DNA of 64,000 bases from Ferrovibrio terrae_A (GTDB lineage: Bacteria > Pseudomonadota > Alphaproteobacteria > Ferrovibrionales > Ferrovibrionaceae). The stretch is from assembly GCF_943372915.1 (NCBI RefSeq), contig NZ_CALSAN010000018.1, forward strand, positions 17,580-81,579, given 5' to 3'. A program made the position numbers and the translations under genes. Below the pieces are notes generated by a model. It was not told where the DNA came from, did no database searches, and saw only the letters and a list, made by a program, of their open reading frames with translations. Positions 56,807 through 64,000 of the stretch are shown here, piece after piece; the first letter of the stretch is position 1, and the number at the start of each line of letters is the position of its first letter.

Positions 56807-57547
56807 TCAGGCGGCGCGCGCTTGCGTGATTTCGCGGAAGGCAGCATCAAGCTTGCCCGGTGCGGCAAGCACAGTGCCGATACGCCAGCCGGCGTTACCC
56901 TCGGGGCGGCCCTCGGCGAGAATACGGCCGCGGGCAATGATGATGGCGCGGCTGCACACCGCTTCCACCTCTTCGAGAATATGGGTCGAGATGATGATGG
57001 CCTTGTCGCGCGCCATCGCCTGGATCAGGCCGCGCACCTCATGCTTCTGGTTCGGATCGAGGCCATCGGTCGGCTCATCCAGCACCAGCACCGGCGGATC
57101 ATGCAGGATCGCCTGGGCCAGGCCGACGCGGCGCTTGTAGCCCTTCGACAGCGTGTCGATCGGCTGGTCGAGCACATCCTTGATATTGACCTGGTCGATC
57201 ACCTTGTCGAGCCGCCACTGGCGGTCCTTGCCGGCCAGCTCGCGCACATCGGCGATGAAATCGAGGAACCCGCGGGCCGTCATATCGGCATAGGTCGGCG
57301 CCCCTTCCGGCAGATAGCCGATGGCACGGCGGGCAGCCAGCGGATCGGCCTCCACGTCATGGCCGCAGACCGAGATACTGCCCGCGGTGGGATTGAGGAA
57401 GCCGCACAGCATTTTCATGGTGGTGGACTTGCCGGCGCCATTGGGGCCGAGGAAACCCAGCACCTCGCCTTTGGCCACACTGAAACTGACATTGTCTACG
57501 GCGGTGAACGGTCCGAATTGCTTGACCAGATTCTTGATGTCGATCAT
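56807..57547 (-). CDS. ABC transporter ATPase, GldA-like
   Basis: The start at 57547 ('MIDIKNLVKQFG') gives 246 residues; the longer frame overlaps divergent genes. Walker A 'GPNGAGKST', Q-loop 'IGYLPEGAPTY', signature 'LSKGYKRRVGLAQAIL', Walker B 'VLVLDEPTDGLDP' and H-loop 'IIISTHILEEVE' are intact. It powers the permease/GldG pair downstream. It is the first gene of the operon that may extend to htpG. Confidence 0.92.
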   Translation of the reverse strand: MIDIKNLVKQFGPFTAVDNVSFSVAKGEVLGFLGPNGAGKSTTMKMLCGFLNPTAGSISVCGHDVEADPLAARRAIGYLPEGAPTYADMTARGFLDFIADVRELAGKDRQWRLDKVIDQVNIKDVLDQPIDTLSKGYKRRVGLAQAILHDPPVLVLDEPTDGLDPNQKHEVRGLIQAMARDKAIIISTHILEEVEAVCSRAIIIARGRILAEGRPEGNAGWRIGTVLAAPGKLDAAFREITQARAA

Positions 57548-57719
57548 CGTTTTAGTACGTCCCCTGCCAGACTTCGCGGCCCCCGCCGCTCGGCGCCCGC
57601 TAGATAAGAGTTTCCCTGCCCATGGTTCAAGCCCCCGGCCGGATTTTGCGGCACCGGACCGCGCTTTCCGCCAGCCCCGCCGGTTGCATCCCGGGCGGGC
57701 CGGTCGCCATATTTTGGCC

Positions 57720-57932
57720 ATGATCGCTACCCCCGGGCGCGAGGATGCGGGACCGCCCTCGCCCTGCAACAAGGTCTGCAGCATCGACCGCCGCACCGGC
57801 TGGTGCCTGGGCTGTTTCCGCACCGGCGAGGAGATCGGCGCCTGGCCGGCTTTGGCGCCTGAGGCCAAACGCGCCCTGCTGACGCGGCTGGCCGAACGCC
57901 AACGGCAGGCTGCCACCATGTCCCGTTCCTGA
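57720..57932 (+). CDS. DUF1289 small Cys-rich protein
   Basis: A 70-residue protein with the DUF1289 pattern: 'SPCNKVCSIDRRTGWCLGCFRT' containing four Cys arranged as CxxxC-x(9)-CxxC, followed by a helical tail with 'EIGAWPALAPEAKRALLTRL'. Such proteins bind metal (probably iron-sulfur or zinc). Its stop overlaps the start of the permease gene (TGATG at 57930-57934), so it is coupled to the peptide-type importer. Function unknown. Confidence 0.88.
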   Translation: MIATPGREDAGPPSPCNKVCSIDRRTGWCLGCFRTGEEIGAWPALAPEAKRALLTRLAERQRQAATMSRS

Positions 57933-58882
57933 TGCCCGCTTTCCTGCTCAAGCGATTCGCCACCCTGATCGCCACCCTGCTGGCGACCTCGGTGATCGTG
58001 TTCCTGGTGCTGGAAATCCTGCCCGGCGACCCGGCACTGCTGGTGCTGGGCATCGACGCCACCGATGAACAACTTGCCGTGTTCCGCAATCAGTATGGCC
58101 TCGACCGGCCGGTGCTGGACCGCTATCTCGACTGGATCGCCCACCTGGCCGTGGGCGATTTCGGCATCTCCTATGCCTACAAAACACCGGTCTGGCCGCT
58201 GATCGCCGAACGGCTGCTGCTGACCTATCCGCTCGCCGCCAGTGCCATGCTGCTGACCGTGGTGCTGGCCCTTGCGCTTGGCGTCTATGCCGCCGCCCAG
58301 CATAACAAGCCGGGCGATCTGGCCATCATGGGCATCAGCCAGCTCGGCATCTCACTGCCGAACTTCTGGTTCGGCCTGCTGCTGATCCTGCTGTTCGCCG
58401 TCAATCTCGGCTGGTTTTCTGCCGGCGGCTTCCCAGGCTGGGGCGACGGCATACTGGCGGCGGCAAAAAGCCTGATCCTGCCCAGCATCTCGCTCGCCGC
58501 CGTGCAGGCCGCCATTCTCACCCGCATCACGCGCTCATCGGTCCTGGAAGTGCTGCGCGAGGATTTCGTGCGCACCGCACGAGCCAAGGGGCTCAGCCGC
58601 CAAGCCGTGCTGTGGCGCCATGTGCTGCGCAACGCACTGATCCCGGTGATCACCGTGATCGGCCTGCAGTTCGGCAACCTGCTGGCTGGCGCCATCGTGG
58701 TCGAGCAGGTTTTCTCGCTGCCCGGCCTCGGCCGCCTGATCTTCCAGGCCATCAGCAACCGGGATATCGAGGTGGTGAAAGCTGCCGTGGTCCTGCTGGC
58801 CTTTACCGTGGTGACGGTGAATTTCATCGTCGATGTTCTCTATGCCGTGATCGATCCACGGCTGAAAGGCCGCGATGTCTGA
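57932..58882 (+). CDS. Dpp/Opp-type ABC transporter permease (DppB-like)
   Basis: A 316-residue permease. N-terminal 'RFATLIATLLATSVIVFLVLEILPGDPALLVLG' is the classic DppB/OppB start, 'YGLDRPVLDRYLDWI' follows, and the EAA-type loop 'VRTARAKGLSRQAVLWRHVLRNALIPV' contacts the ATPase. It is inner-membrane with six segments. It overlaps the next permease by 8 bp; the whole cassette DUF1289-B-C-D-F is tightly coupled. Confidence 0.93.
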   Translation: MPAFLLKRFATLIATLLATSVIVFLVLEILPGDPALLVLGIDATDEQLAVFRNQYGLDRPVLDRYLDWIAHLAVGDFGISYAYKTPVWPLIAERLLLTYPLAASAMLLTVVLALALGVYAAAQHNKPGDLAIMGISQLGISLPNFWFGLLLILLFAVNLGWFSAGGFPGWGDGILAAAKSLILPSISLAAVQAAILTRITRSSVLEVLREDFVRTARAKGLSRQAVLWRHVLRNALIPVITVIGLQFGNLLAGAIVVEQVFSLPGLGRLIFQAISNRDIEVVKAAVVLLAFTVVTVNFIVDVLYAVIDPRLKGRDV

Positions 58883-59729
58883 CGGCCGGTCCGGTTCTTC
58901 CTTCCTGCGGCGCGCATTCCGTCATCGCAGCTTCGTGGTCGGCGCGACGCTGACTGCTTTCGTGGTTGCTATGGCACTGCTGTCGCTGATCTGGACGCCC
59001 TATGCACCAACCGCGATCAATATCCGCCGCCGCATGGCGATGCCCTCGGCCGACCACTGGCTGGGCACCGACTCCTTTGGCCGCGATGTGTTGTCGCTGA
59101 TCCTGGCTGGCGCACAGAACTCCCTGACAGTTGGTGTGCTGGCTGTCGGCTGCGGGATTGTGCTGGGTAGCACGCTCGGGTTGCTGGCCGCCGCACGACG
59201 CGGCTGGATCGAAGAGCTGGTGATGCGCTTCGCCGATTTCACCTTTGCCTTTCCGGCCATCCTGTCGGCCATCATGCTGGCGGCGATCTTTGGTCCCAGC
59301 ACGATGAACTCGGTGGTGGCCATCGCGATCTTCAACATTCCGGTATTTGCCCGCGTGGTACGCGGCTCGGCCAATGCGATCTGGGCTCGCGATTACATCC
59401 TCGCTGCCCGCAGCGCCGGCAAGGGCAGTACCCGCATCACCATAGAACATGTGCTGCCCAATATCCTGGCTGTGATCGTGGTACAGGCCACCATCCAGTT
59501 CGCACTGGCCATCCTGGCCGAAGCCGCGCTGTCCTATCTTGGCCTCGGCACCCAGCCGCCGACACCGAGCTGGGGCCGCATGCTGAACGAGGCGCAGGCC
59601 ATGGTTTTCCGCGCGCCCTTCCTTGCCGTCTTTCCCGGCTGTGCCATCGCCATCGCCGTGCTCGGCCTCAACCTGCTGGGCGACGGGCTGCGCGACCTGA
59701 CCGACCCGCGCTTGTCACGGCAACGCTGA
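58875..59729 (+). CDS. Dpp/Opp-type ABC transporter permease (DppC-like)
   Basis: A 284-residue permease. 'LRRAFRHRSFVVGATLTAFVVAMALL' is the N-terminal membrane start, 'HWLGTDSFGRDVLSLILAG' is the hallmark of DppC/OppC, and 'ILAARSAGKGSTRITIEHVLPNIL' is its EAA loop. It forms the heterodimeric channel with the previous gene product. Its stop overlaps the ATPase start (TGATG at 59727-59731). Confidence 0.93.
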   Translation: MSDGRSGSSFLRRAFRHRSFVVGATLTAFVVAMALLSLIWTPYAPTAINIRRRMAMPSADHWLGTDSFGRDVLSLILAGAQNSLTVGVLAVGCGIVLGSTLGLLAAARRGWIEELVMRFADFTFAFPAILSAIMLAAIFGPSTMNSVVAIAIFNIPVFARVVRGSANAIWARDYILAARSAGKGSTRITIEHVLPNILAVIVVQATIQFALAILAEAALSYLGLGTQPPTPSWGRMLNEAQAMVFRAPFLAVFPGCAIAIAVLGLNLLGDGLRDLTDPRLSRQR

Positions 59730-60733
59730 TGACGCCGGCTCCGCTGCTTTCGGTCAATGACCTGCGTGTCGCGCTGCAGACTGCGCGCGGTGCGGTAGAG
59801 GCCGTGCGCGGCCTCAGCTTCACGCTCGACAAAGGTGAAACGCTCGGCATCGTGGGGGAGTCCGGCTGCGGAAAATCACTGACCGCGCTGGCACTGATGG
59901 GCCTGCTGCCGGATGGTGCAGTGGCGTCCGGCGCGGTGCGTTATGGCGGGCATAATCTGCTGACGCTACGCGAACAGCAGCTTTGCGACCTGCGCGGCAA
60001 CCGGCTGGCGATGATCTTCCAGGAGCCAATGACATCGCTCAACCCGCTGCACTGTATCGGCGACCAGATTGCCGAACCCCTGCAGCAGCACCTGAAGCTG
60101 AGCCGGCGCCAGGCCCGCGACCGTGCTGTCGACCTGCTGGACCGCGTCGGCATCCCCAACCCCCGCCAGCGGCTGGACGCCTATCCGCACCAGATGTCAG
60201 GCGGGCAGCGGCAGCGCGCCATGATCGCCATGGCGCTCGCCTGCGACCCCGACATCCTGATCGCCGACGAACCGACCACGGCGCTCGATGTTACCATCCA
60301 GGGACAGATCCTCGATCTGATTCGCCGCCTGGTGGACGACAGCGGCATGGCGCTGGTGCTGATCAGCCATGACCTGGGCGTGATCGCCGAAACCGTCGAC
60401 CGCGTCCTGGTGATGTATGCCGGCCGCGCAGTGGAGGCCGGACCGGTGCGCGAGGTCTTTGCCCGTCTGGCACATCCTTATGCGCGCGGACTGTTCGCGG
60501 CCATGCCGCGCATTGCCCCCGGGCAATCCCATCCACGCGCGCCTTTGGCCACCATTGCCGGCATCGTGCCAGACCTGCATGACCTGCCGTCAGCTTGCGC
60601 CTTTGCCGAACGCTGCAGCCTGGCCGAACCACGCTGCCGCGTGGAATTCCCACCGGCTGTTAGCATCGGTCCAGACCATCGGGCAGAATGCTGGCGCACC
60701 GACCAGACCCTTGGTACGGGGACATCGCCATGA
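59729..60733 (+). CDS. Dpp/Opp-type ABC transporter ATPase (DppD-like)
   Basis: A 334-residue ATPase: Walker A 'GESGCGKSLTALALMG', signature 'MSGGQRQRAMIA', Walker B 'ILIADEPTTALD', H-loop 'LVLISHDLGV', and the C-terminal oligopeptide-binding-type tail with Cys residues 'CAFAERCSLAEPRCRVEFPP'. It energises the two permeases with its DppF partner. Its end overlaps the next start by 4 bp (ATGA). Confidence 0.93.
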   Translation: MTPAPLLSVNDLRVALQTARGAVEAVRGLSFTLDKGETLGIVGESGCGKSLTALALMGLLPDGAVASGAVRYGGHNLLTLREQQLCDLRGNRLAMIFQEPMTSLNPLHCIGDQIAEPLQQHLKLSRRQARDRAVDLLDRVGIPNPRQRLDAYPHQMSGGQRQRAMIAMALACDPDILIADEPTTALDVTIQGQILDLIRRLVDDSGMALVLISHDLGVIAETVDRVLVMYAGRAVEAGPVREVFARLAHPYARGLFAAMPRIAPGQSHPRAPLATIAGIVPDLHDLPSACAFAERCSLAEPRCRVEFPPAVSIGPDHRAECWRTDQTLGTGTSP

Positions 60734-61731
60734 CGGCTCTGGTCGAGGTTGCCGATCTTCACAAGGCCTATACGCTGCGCCGCGCCACCCCGTTTTCGCC
60801 AGCGCAGCAGGTCTTTGCCGTCAATGGCGTGTCGCTGGCCATTGAGGCAGGGCAGAGCCTGGGGATTGTCGGTGAGTCCGGCTGCGGCAAGTCGACTCTG
60901 GCTCGGCTGGTGATGGCCCTGGAAAGGCCCGACCACGGCGAGATGCGCTTTGCCGGCCGCGACCTGCATGCCCTGTCGCCGTCTGACCTGCGCGCCGCAC
61001 GGCGCGACTTCCAGATGGTCTTTCAGGATCCTTATGGTTCACTCGATCCGCGCCTGACGGTCGAGCGCATCGTTGCCGAGCCGCTGGATGTGCTGGAACG
61101 GCCGAGCCGTACCGAGCGCCGCAACCGCGTGGCCGCAACGCTTGCCACCGTGGGCCTGCGGGCCGGCGACATGGAAAAATATCCGCATGAATTCTCGGGC
61201 GGGCAGCGCCAGCGTATCGCCATCGCCCGCGCCCTGATCACGCAGCCAAAGCTGATCGTCGCCGATGAAGCCGTCTCGGCGCTGGATGTCTCGGTGCAGG
61301 CGCAGGTGCTCAACCTGATGGCCGACCTGCAGCAGCGCCTGGGCATCACGTATCTGTTTATCAGCCATAACCTGGCCGTGATCGATCACCTGTGCAGCCG
61401 CGTGGCCGTGATGTATCTCGGCCGCATCGTCGAACAGGGCAGCACCGCCACGATTTTTGCCCGGCCGGCCCATCCCTATACCAGGGCGCTACTCGCCGCC
61501 TTGCCGCGCCCGGTGCCGCCGCCAGTGGGCCAGCTGCGCCGTCGCAGCCTGCTGCAGGGCAATCCGCCGAGCCCGACCGCCCTGCTGCCCGGCTGCGCCC
61601 TGGCCGCCCGCTGCTCGCATGCTGATACGCATTGCCGCACCGTGACGCCGGCGCTGCGGGCACTGGAGGACGGGCGGCTGGTCGCCTGCCATAAGGCCGA
61701 GACCATCATGGCCGACAGTATTACGGCGTAA
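60730..61731 (+). CDS. Dpp/Opp-type ABC transporter ATPase (DppF-like)
   Basis: The start at 60730 ('MTALVEVADLHKAY') overlaps the DppD stop; an earlier in-frame ATG is inside dppD. The 333-residue ATPase has Walker A 'GESGCGKSTLARLVM', signature 'FSGGQRQRIAIARAL', Walker B 'LIVADEAVSALDVS' (ADEA rather than the common ADEP), and a Cys-containing tail 'GCALAARCSHADTHCRT'. No substrate-binding protein gene is present before or after it, so the periplasmic receptor must be elsewhere. It overlaps a convergent lipoprotein gene by 11 bp. Confidence 0.92.
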   Translation: MTALVEVADLHKAYTLRRATPFSPAQQVFAVNGVSLAIEAGQSLGIVGESGCGKSTLARLVMALERPDHGEMRFAGRDLHALSPSDLRAARRDFQMVFQDPYGSLDPRLTVERIVAEPLDVLERPSRTERRNRVAATLATVGLRAGDMEKYPHEFSGGQRQRIAIARALITQPKLIVADEAVSALDVSVQAQVLNLMADLQQRLGITYLFISHNLAVIDHLCSRVAVMYLGRIVEQGSTATIFARPAHPYTRALLAALPRPVPPPVGQLRRRSLLQGNPPSPTALLPGCALAARCSHADTHCRTVTPALRALEDGRLVACHKAETIMADSITA

Positions 61732-62062
61732 GCACCTGCAGGCGGTAACCGCGCTCGCGCATGCAATAGTCGTGGAGCTCGCCCATGCGCGGGCCGCGCG
61801 CGAAATAGGACGGAGAACGCGTCTCGTAACCCGGCAACCAAGGGGAGCGGTTTTGCTCGAAGCCTGTGCCGGTCCAGGGCGGATACAGCGGGCGGGACGA
61901 CATGCTCTCGTCATAGGCGCGATCAGATGCGATCTGCCGGCATGCCGCGTCATCTTTCTGCCGTTGGGCTGCGGAGGTATCCGCCCGCACCCATTCTGTC
62001 GGCGTCGTGGCGCAAGCCGCCAGCATCAGCAGGACAGACAAAGCGATGCCGCGGGATGTCAT
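61721..62062 (-). CDS. Small lipoprotein, third member of a tandem paralogue set
   Basis: 113 residues with a lipoprotein signal: 'VLLMLAACATTP' gives a lipobox LAAC with lipid-bearing Cys17. The mature part shares with its two upstream neighbours a Trp at +8 ('TEWVRADTS'), 'DDAACRQIASDRAYDES', a Pro/aromatic middle 'PLYPPW' and an end 'ELHDYCMRERGYRLQ'. The two non-lipid Cys are placed as a likely disulfide. Its start overlaps the stop of the previous paralogue (ATGA). Function unknown; probably outer-membrane associated. Confidence 0.82.
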   Translation of the reverse strand: MTSRGIALSVLLMLAACATTPTEWVRADTSAAQRQKDDAACRQIASDRAYDESMSSRPLYPPWTGTGFEQNRSPWLPGYETRSPSYFARGPRMGELHDYCMRERGYRLQVLTP

Positions 62063-62397
62063 TTCTTGGCGATCGGCACCAGACGATAGCCGCGCTGCTG
62101 CATGCAGTATTCCGACAATTCATAGACCCGCGCACCGCGGCGGGCATAGGAAGTTGTGAGGCCGCCTCCACCACCGTCATCGCCACCGCCATCGGTGGTG
62201 AATTGCGTATCCTTGAAGGGCGGATAGATCGGCTTGGATTTATCACTCTCGTCAAAGGCCTGGTACTGGGCAAGGTCGAGGCAGGCCTTTTCGTCGCTTT
62301 GGCGTTGCGACAATGACGTGCCAGCACGCTCCCATTCCGTGGTCGGGGCACAGGCACCCGTAGCGATCAGTAGCAGGATAGCGAAATGACGCGACAT
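62059..62397 (-). CDS. Small lipoprotein, second member of a tandem paralogue set
   Basis: 112 residues: signal with lipobox 'ATGAC' (lipid Cys16), then the shared pattern 'TEWERAGTS', 'DEKACLDLAQYQAFDES', 'PIYPPFKDTQF' and 'ELSEYCMQQRGYRLVPI'. A glycine-rich insert 'GGGDDGGGGGL' separates the middle and the conserved end. It lies 21 bp after the first paralogue and overlaps the third by 4 bp, so the three are one transcript. Function unknown. Confidence 0.82.
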   Translation of the reverse strand: MSRHFAILLLIATGACAPTTEWERAGTSLSQRQSDEKACLDLAQYQAFDESDKSKPIYPPFKDTQFTTDGGGDDGGGGGLTTSYARRGARVYELSEYCMQQRGYRLVPIAKK

Positions 62398-62418
62398 GAT
62401 TGCCTCCTGGGGGAAACC

Positions 62419-62760
62419 CTATTGCGGGATGGGCGCAAGGTGATAGCCGCGTGCGCGCAGGCAAAAATCCTGCAGGTCACTCTCGCGCTGGCTGCGCCAC
62501 ATGAAAGAATCGTAACTGCGATAACCATAGGACCCATAGCGATACGGCCATGAACCGTAATAACCGCCATAATAGCCGGGCGGCCCGAAAGCGCTTTCGC
62601 GGAAAGCCTGATTGCGCGCCAGGGCGGCGCACTCGCTGCTGTCTATATTGGCCTCGGCCAGTGTCACGCCGGGCTTTTGCCACCCCAACGGCGGACCACA
62701 AGCCGCCAGTGTGCCCACCAGCGCCAATACAACGAAAGAATTCAGGACCGTTCTGCCCAT
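62419..62760 (-). CDS. Small lipoprotein, first member of a tandem paralogue set
   Basis: 113 residues: signal with lipobox 'TLAAC' (lipid Cys21), then 'LGWQKPGVT', 'DSSECAALARNQAFRES', a tyrosine/glycine-rich middle ('YYGGYYGSWPYRYGSYGY') and the conserved end 'DLQDFCLRARGYHLAPI'. The middle is unlike that of the other two copies, while the Trp, two Cys, 'A-F/Y-x-ES' and C-terminal 'RGY' are shared. It is the first gene of the three-copy run. Function unknown. Confidence 0.82.
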   Translation of the reverse strand: MGRTVLNSFVVLALVGTLAACGPPLGWQKPGVTLAEANIDSSECAALARNQAFRESAFGPPGYYGGYYGSWPYRYGSYGYRSYDSFMWRSQRESDLQDFCLRARGYHLAPIPQ

Positions 62761-62876
62761 GGCGGTTCCAACCTCCGGCAGTATCGCATTCTAGCATGAC
62801 AGCCTGCGTCGGGATTGCGGCGGAATGACGGCTGCCACTCACCTTTTCGTGTGGTCGGGTTTACTGCCCCACCGCA

Positions 62877-63269
62877 CTAATCCCCCTGGCAGGGAAAGGC
62901 GTCGGTCAATGCCACACGCACGGCCTGAATGGCCTCCTGACCCATCTGGTCGGGGTTCTCCTTGGCCCATTCAACAAACTGCTGGCGCAGCAGGGTGGAC
63001 GGCGCTTCACGCGGCGCGCAGAACCAGGTCATATCCTTGCTCTCTGCCACTGCCATCTCATACATAGCCACCGCCGCCTGCAGGTAACGCAGGCAGCCGA
63101 CAAGGCGCGCACTGCCCTCAGGGCCATCGCACAGACCCTGCAGATCCTTGGCGAGGAATTTCGGCGGCGGCGCCAGGTTCCCCGTCGGATTCAGATTGGA
63201 CACCGGCTGGGCAAGGGCGGCGAAGGCAAAAAGACCAGCCACCATGGCGGTCGGCAGGAGCAGGCGCAT
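62877..63269 (-). CDS. Secreted Rap1a/Tai-like protein
   Basis: 130 residues with a signal peptide of about 20 ('LLLPTAMVAGLFAFAALAQP'). The mature protein has the helical, four-Cys layout of Rap1a/Tai proteins: 'LQGLCDGPEGSARLVGCLRYLQAAVAM', 'FCAPREAP' and a C-terminal 'VRVALTDAFPC'. The founder proteins are periplasmic immunity proteins against type VI secretion amidases, but the family is also frequent where no such effector is seen, as here. Its start shares a base with the CinA-type stop (TGATG), so the two are translationally coupled. Confidence 0.75.
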   Translation of the reverse strand: MRLLLPTAMVAGLFAFAALAQPVSNLNPTGNLAPPPKFLAKDLQGLCDGPEGSARLVGCLRYLQAAVAMYEMAVAESKDMTWFCAPREAPSTLLRQQFVEWAKENPDQMGQEAIQAVRVALTDAFPCQGD

Positions 63270-64000
63270 CAGACGATCTCGTTCTCGAATGGCTCGCCGC
63301 CCATGCGGCGGAAAATCGCATACATCGCATCGGCAGCCGCATCCAGCCGCACCTTGTCGGTGGAACGCAGCACGATCGCGGTGGAAGCCTTGCCGGCACG
63401 GAAAGCGGGATAAGAGCCCATATCCACATCCGGATATTCGGTCTGCAGGGCTGCTAAGTCTTCGGCTACCGCGCCCTCTGGCACGAAGGCCAGAACGGTG
63501 CGCGATAGCAGCTTGTCGCCGCCGACCAGGCTTGGCGCCACGCTCGCCACCATCGCCTCGAAGATTCGCGGCACACCAGCCATCACCATGACATTGCCGA
63601 TGCGAAAACCTGGTGCGGCCGACACGGGATTGTCGATCAGGGTGGCGGTATCGGGAATGCGCGCCATGCGCAGCCGGGCGGCATTCAGCATGCCAGCCTC
63701 GTAATGCGCCTCCAGCCGACGGCGCGCCTCCGGATGCACGTCGATGCCGACGCCGAAAGCCTTTGCCATACAGTCGGCGGTGATGTCGTCATGGGTCGGA
63801 CCGATGCCGCCCGATGTGAAGACATAGTCGTAAGTCCGGCTCAGCTCCTGCACCGTGGCAATGATGGTCGCCTCGATATCGGGCACCACCCGGGCTTCGC
63901 GCAGGCGAATGCCCAGCTCGGTCAGCTTGCCGGCAAGAAAATACATATTGGCGTCGCGGGTGCGGCCCGAGAGAATCTCGTTGCCGATCACCAGCATGGC
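63269..64000 (-). CDS. CinA/molybdopterin-binding-domain protein (start beyond window)
   Basis: At least 243 codons of a MoaB/MogA-like domain: 'MLVIGNEILSGRTRDANMYF' near its start and 'DYVFTSGGIGPTHDD' as the classic pterin-binding loop, followed by 'VMAGVPRIFEAM'. The frame is open through the window edge and a few residues normally precede 'MLVIGNEIL', so the gene continues to the right. The protein ends at about 250 residues, so it has the COG1058 N-terminal domain without the PncC nicotinamide-deamidase half of full-length CinA. It may be an ADP-ribose-type pyrophosphatase or competence-related protein. Confidence 0.85.
   Translation of the reverse strand, partial: AMLVIGNEILSGRTRDANMYFLAGKLTELGIRLREARVVPDIEATIIATVQELSRTYDYVFTSGGIGPTHDDITADCMAKAFGVGIDVHPEARRRLEAHYEAGMLNAARLRMARIPDTATLIDNPVSAAPGFRIGNVMVMAGVPRIFEAMVASVAPSLVGGDKLLSRTVLAFVPEGAVAEDLAALQTEYPDVDMGSYPAFRAGKASTAIVLRSTDKVRLDAAADAMYAIFRRMGGEPFENEIV

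Overview
This 64 kb window is a stretch of housekeeping chromosome from a high-GC alphaproteobacterium. Three blocks point there: a ChvI/ChvG - HprK - RapZ - EIIA - HPr - AhcY series, a TsaE - AmgK - MurU - AddB - AddA series, and a 2-oxoglutarate dehydrogenase/succinyl-CoA ligase operon. The overall look is closest to Rhodospirillales-type genomes, but that is an impression from gene order and not a phylogeny. I see no insertion sequence, prophage, plasmid gene or CRISPR array. Both ends of the window cut genes: an alpha/beta hydrolase on the left and a CinA-type protein on the right.

Layout. Bases 1-10.9 kb: hydrolase fragment, EamA permease, then the minus-strand operon sucC-sucD-sucA-sucB-(ABM-like gene)-lpdA ending in a clear terminator, followed upstream by lolA. 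Bases 10.9-24.7 kb: YbjQ-like protein, a short chlorite-dismutase-family heme protein, several alpha/beta hydrolases, glutathione-dependent formaldehyde detoxification (class III ADH plus S-formylglutathione hydrolase), a thiolase divergent from a TetR regulator with an operator between them, ftsK, a DapC-like aminotransferase, a short acyl-CoA synthetase, and a secreted phytase-like esterase preceded by four in-phase 11-bp repeats. Bases 24.7-31.8 kb: a quinone reductase, tRNA-Phe, a patatin, an MscS channel, a class III cyclase, a two-gene ABC exporter and a DUF2306-type membrane protein.

Bases 31.8-38.1 kb: the two-component system ChvIG and the regulatory PTS (HPr kinase, EIIA, HPr, RapZ), leading to ahcY, whose promoter has a perfect 10+2+10 bp palindrome overlapping its -10 box. 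Bases 38.1-48.9 kb: a PAS-domain kinase-like protein whose ATP-binding half looks inactivated, then tsaE, the AmgK/MurU cell-wall recycling pair and AddAB recombinational repair. Bases 48.9-57.5 kb: a secreted DUF1223 protein, a GNAT, a Nudix hydrolase, and on the minus strand a GldA/F/G-like ABC system with a DUF4340 partner followed directly by htpG. Bases 57.7-64 kb: a DUF1289 protein translationally coupled to a four-gene Dpp/Opp-type importer with no binding protein, three tandem paralogous small lipoproteins, a Rap1a/Tai-like secreted protein and the CinA-type protein.

I did not find an obvious new defence, mobile or biosynthetic system. The most interesting items are regulatory DNA (four operator or promoter-like repeats), the three-paralogue lipoprotein array, the kinase with a decayed ATP site, and the extra ABM-like gene embedded in the suc operon. 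All calls come from reading the sequence; family assignments come from recognised motifs, not database searches.
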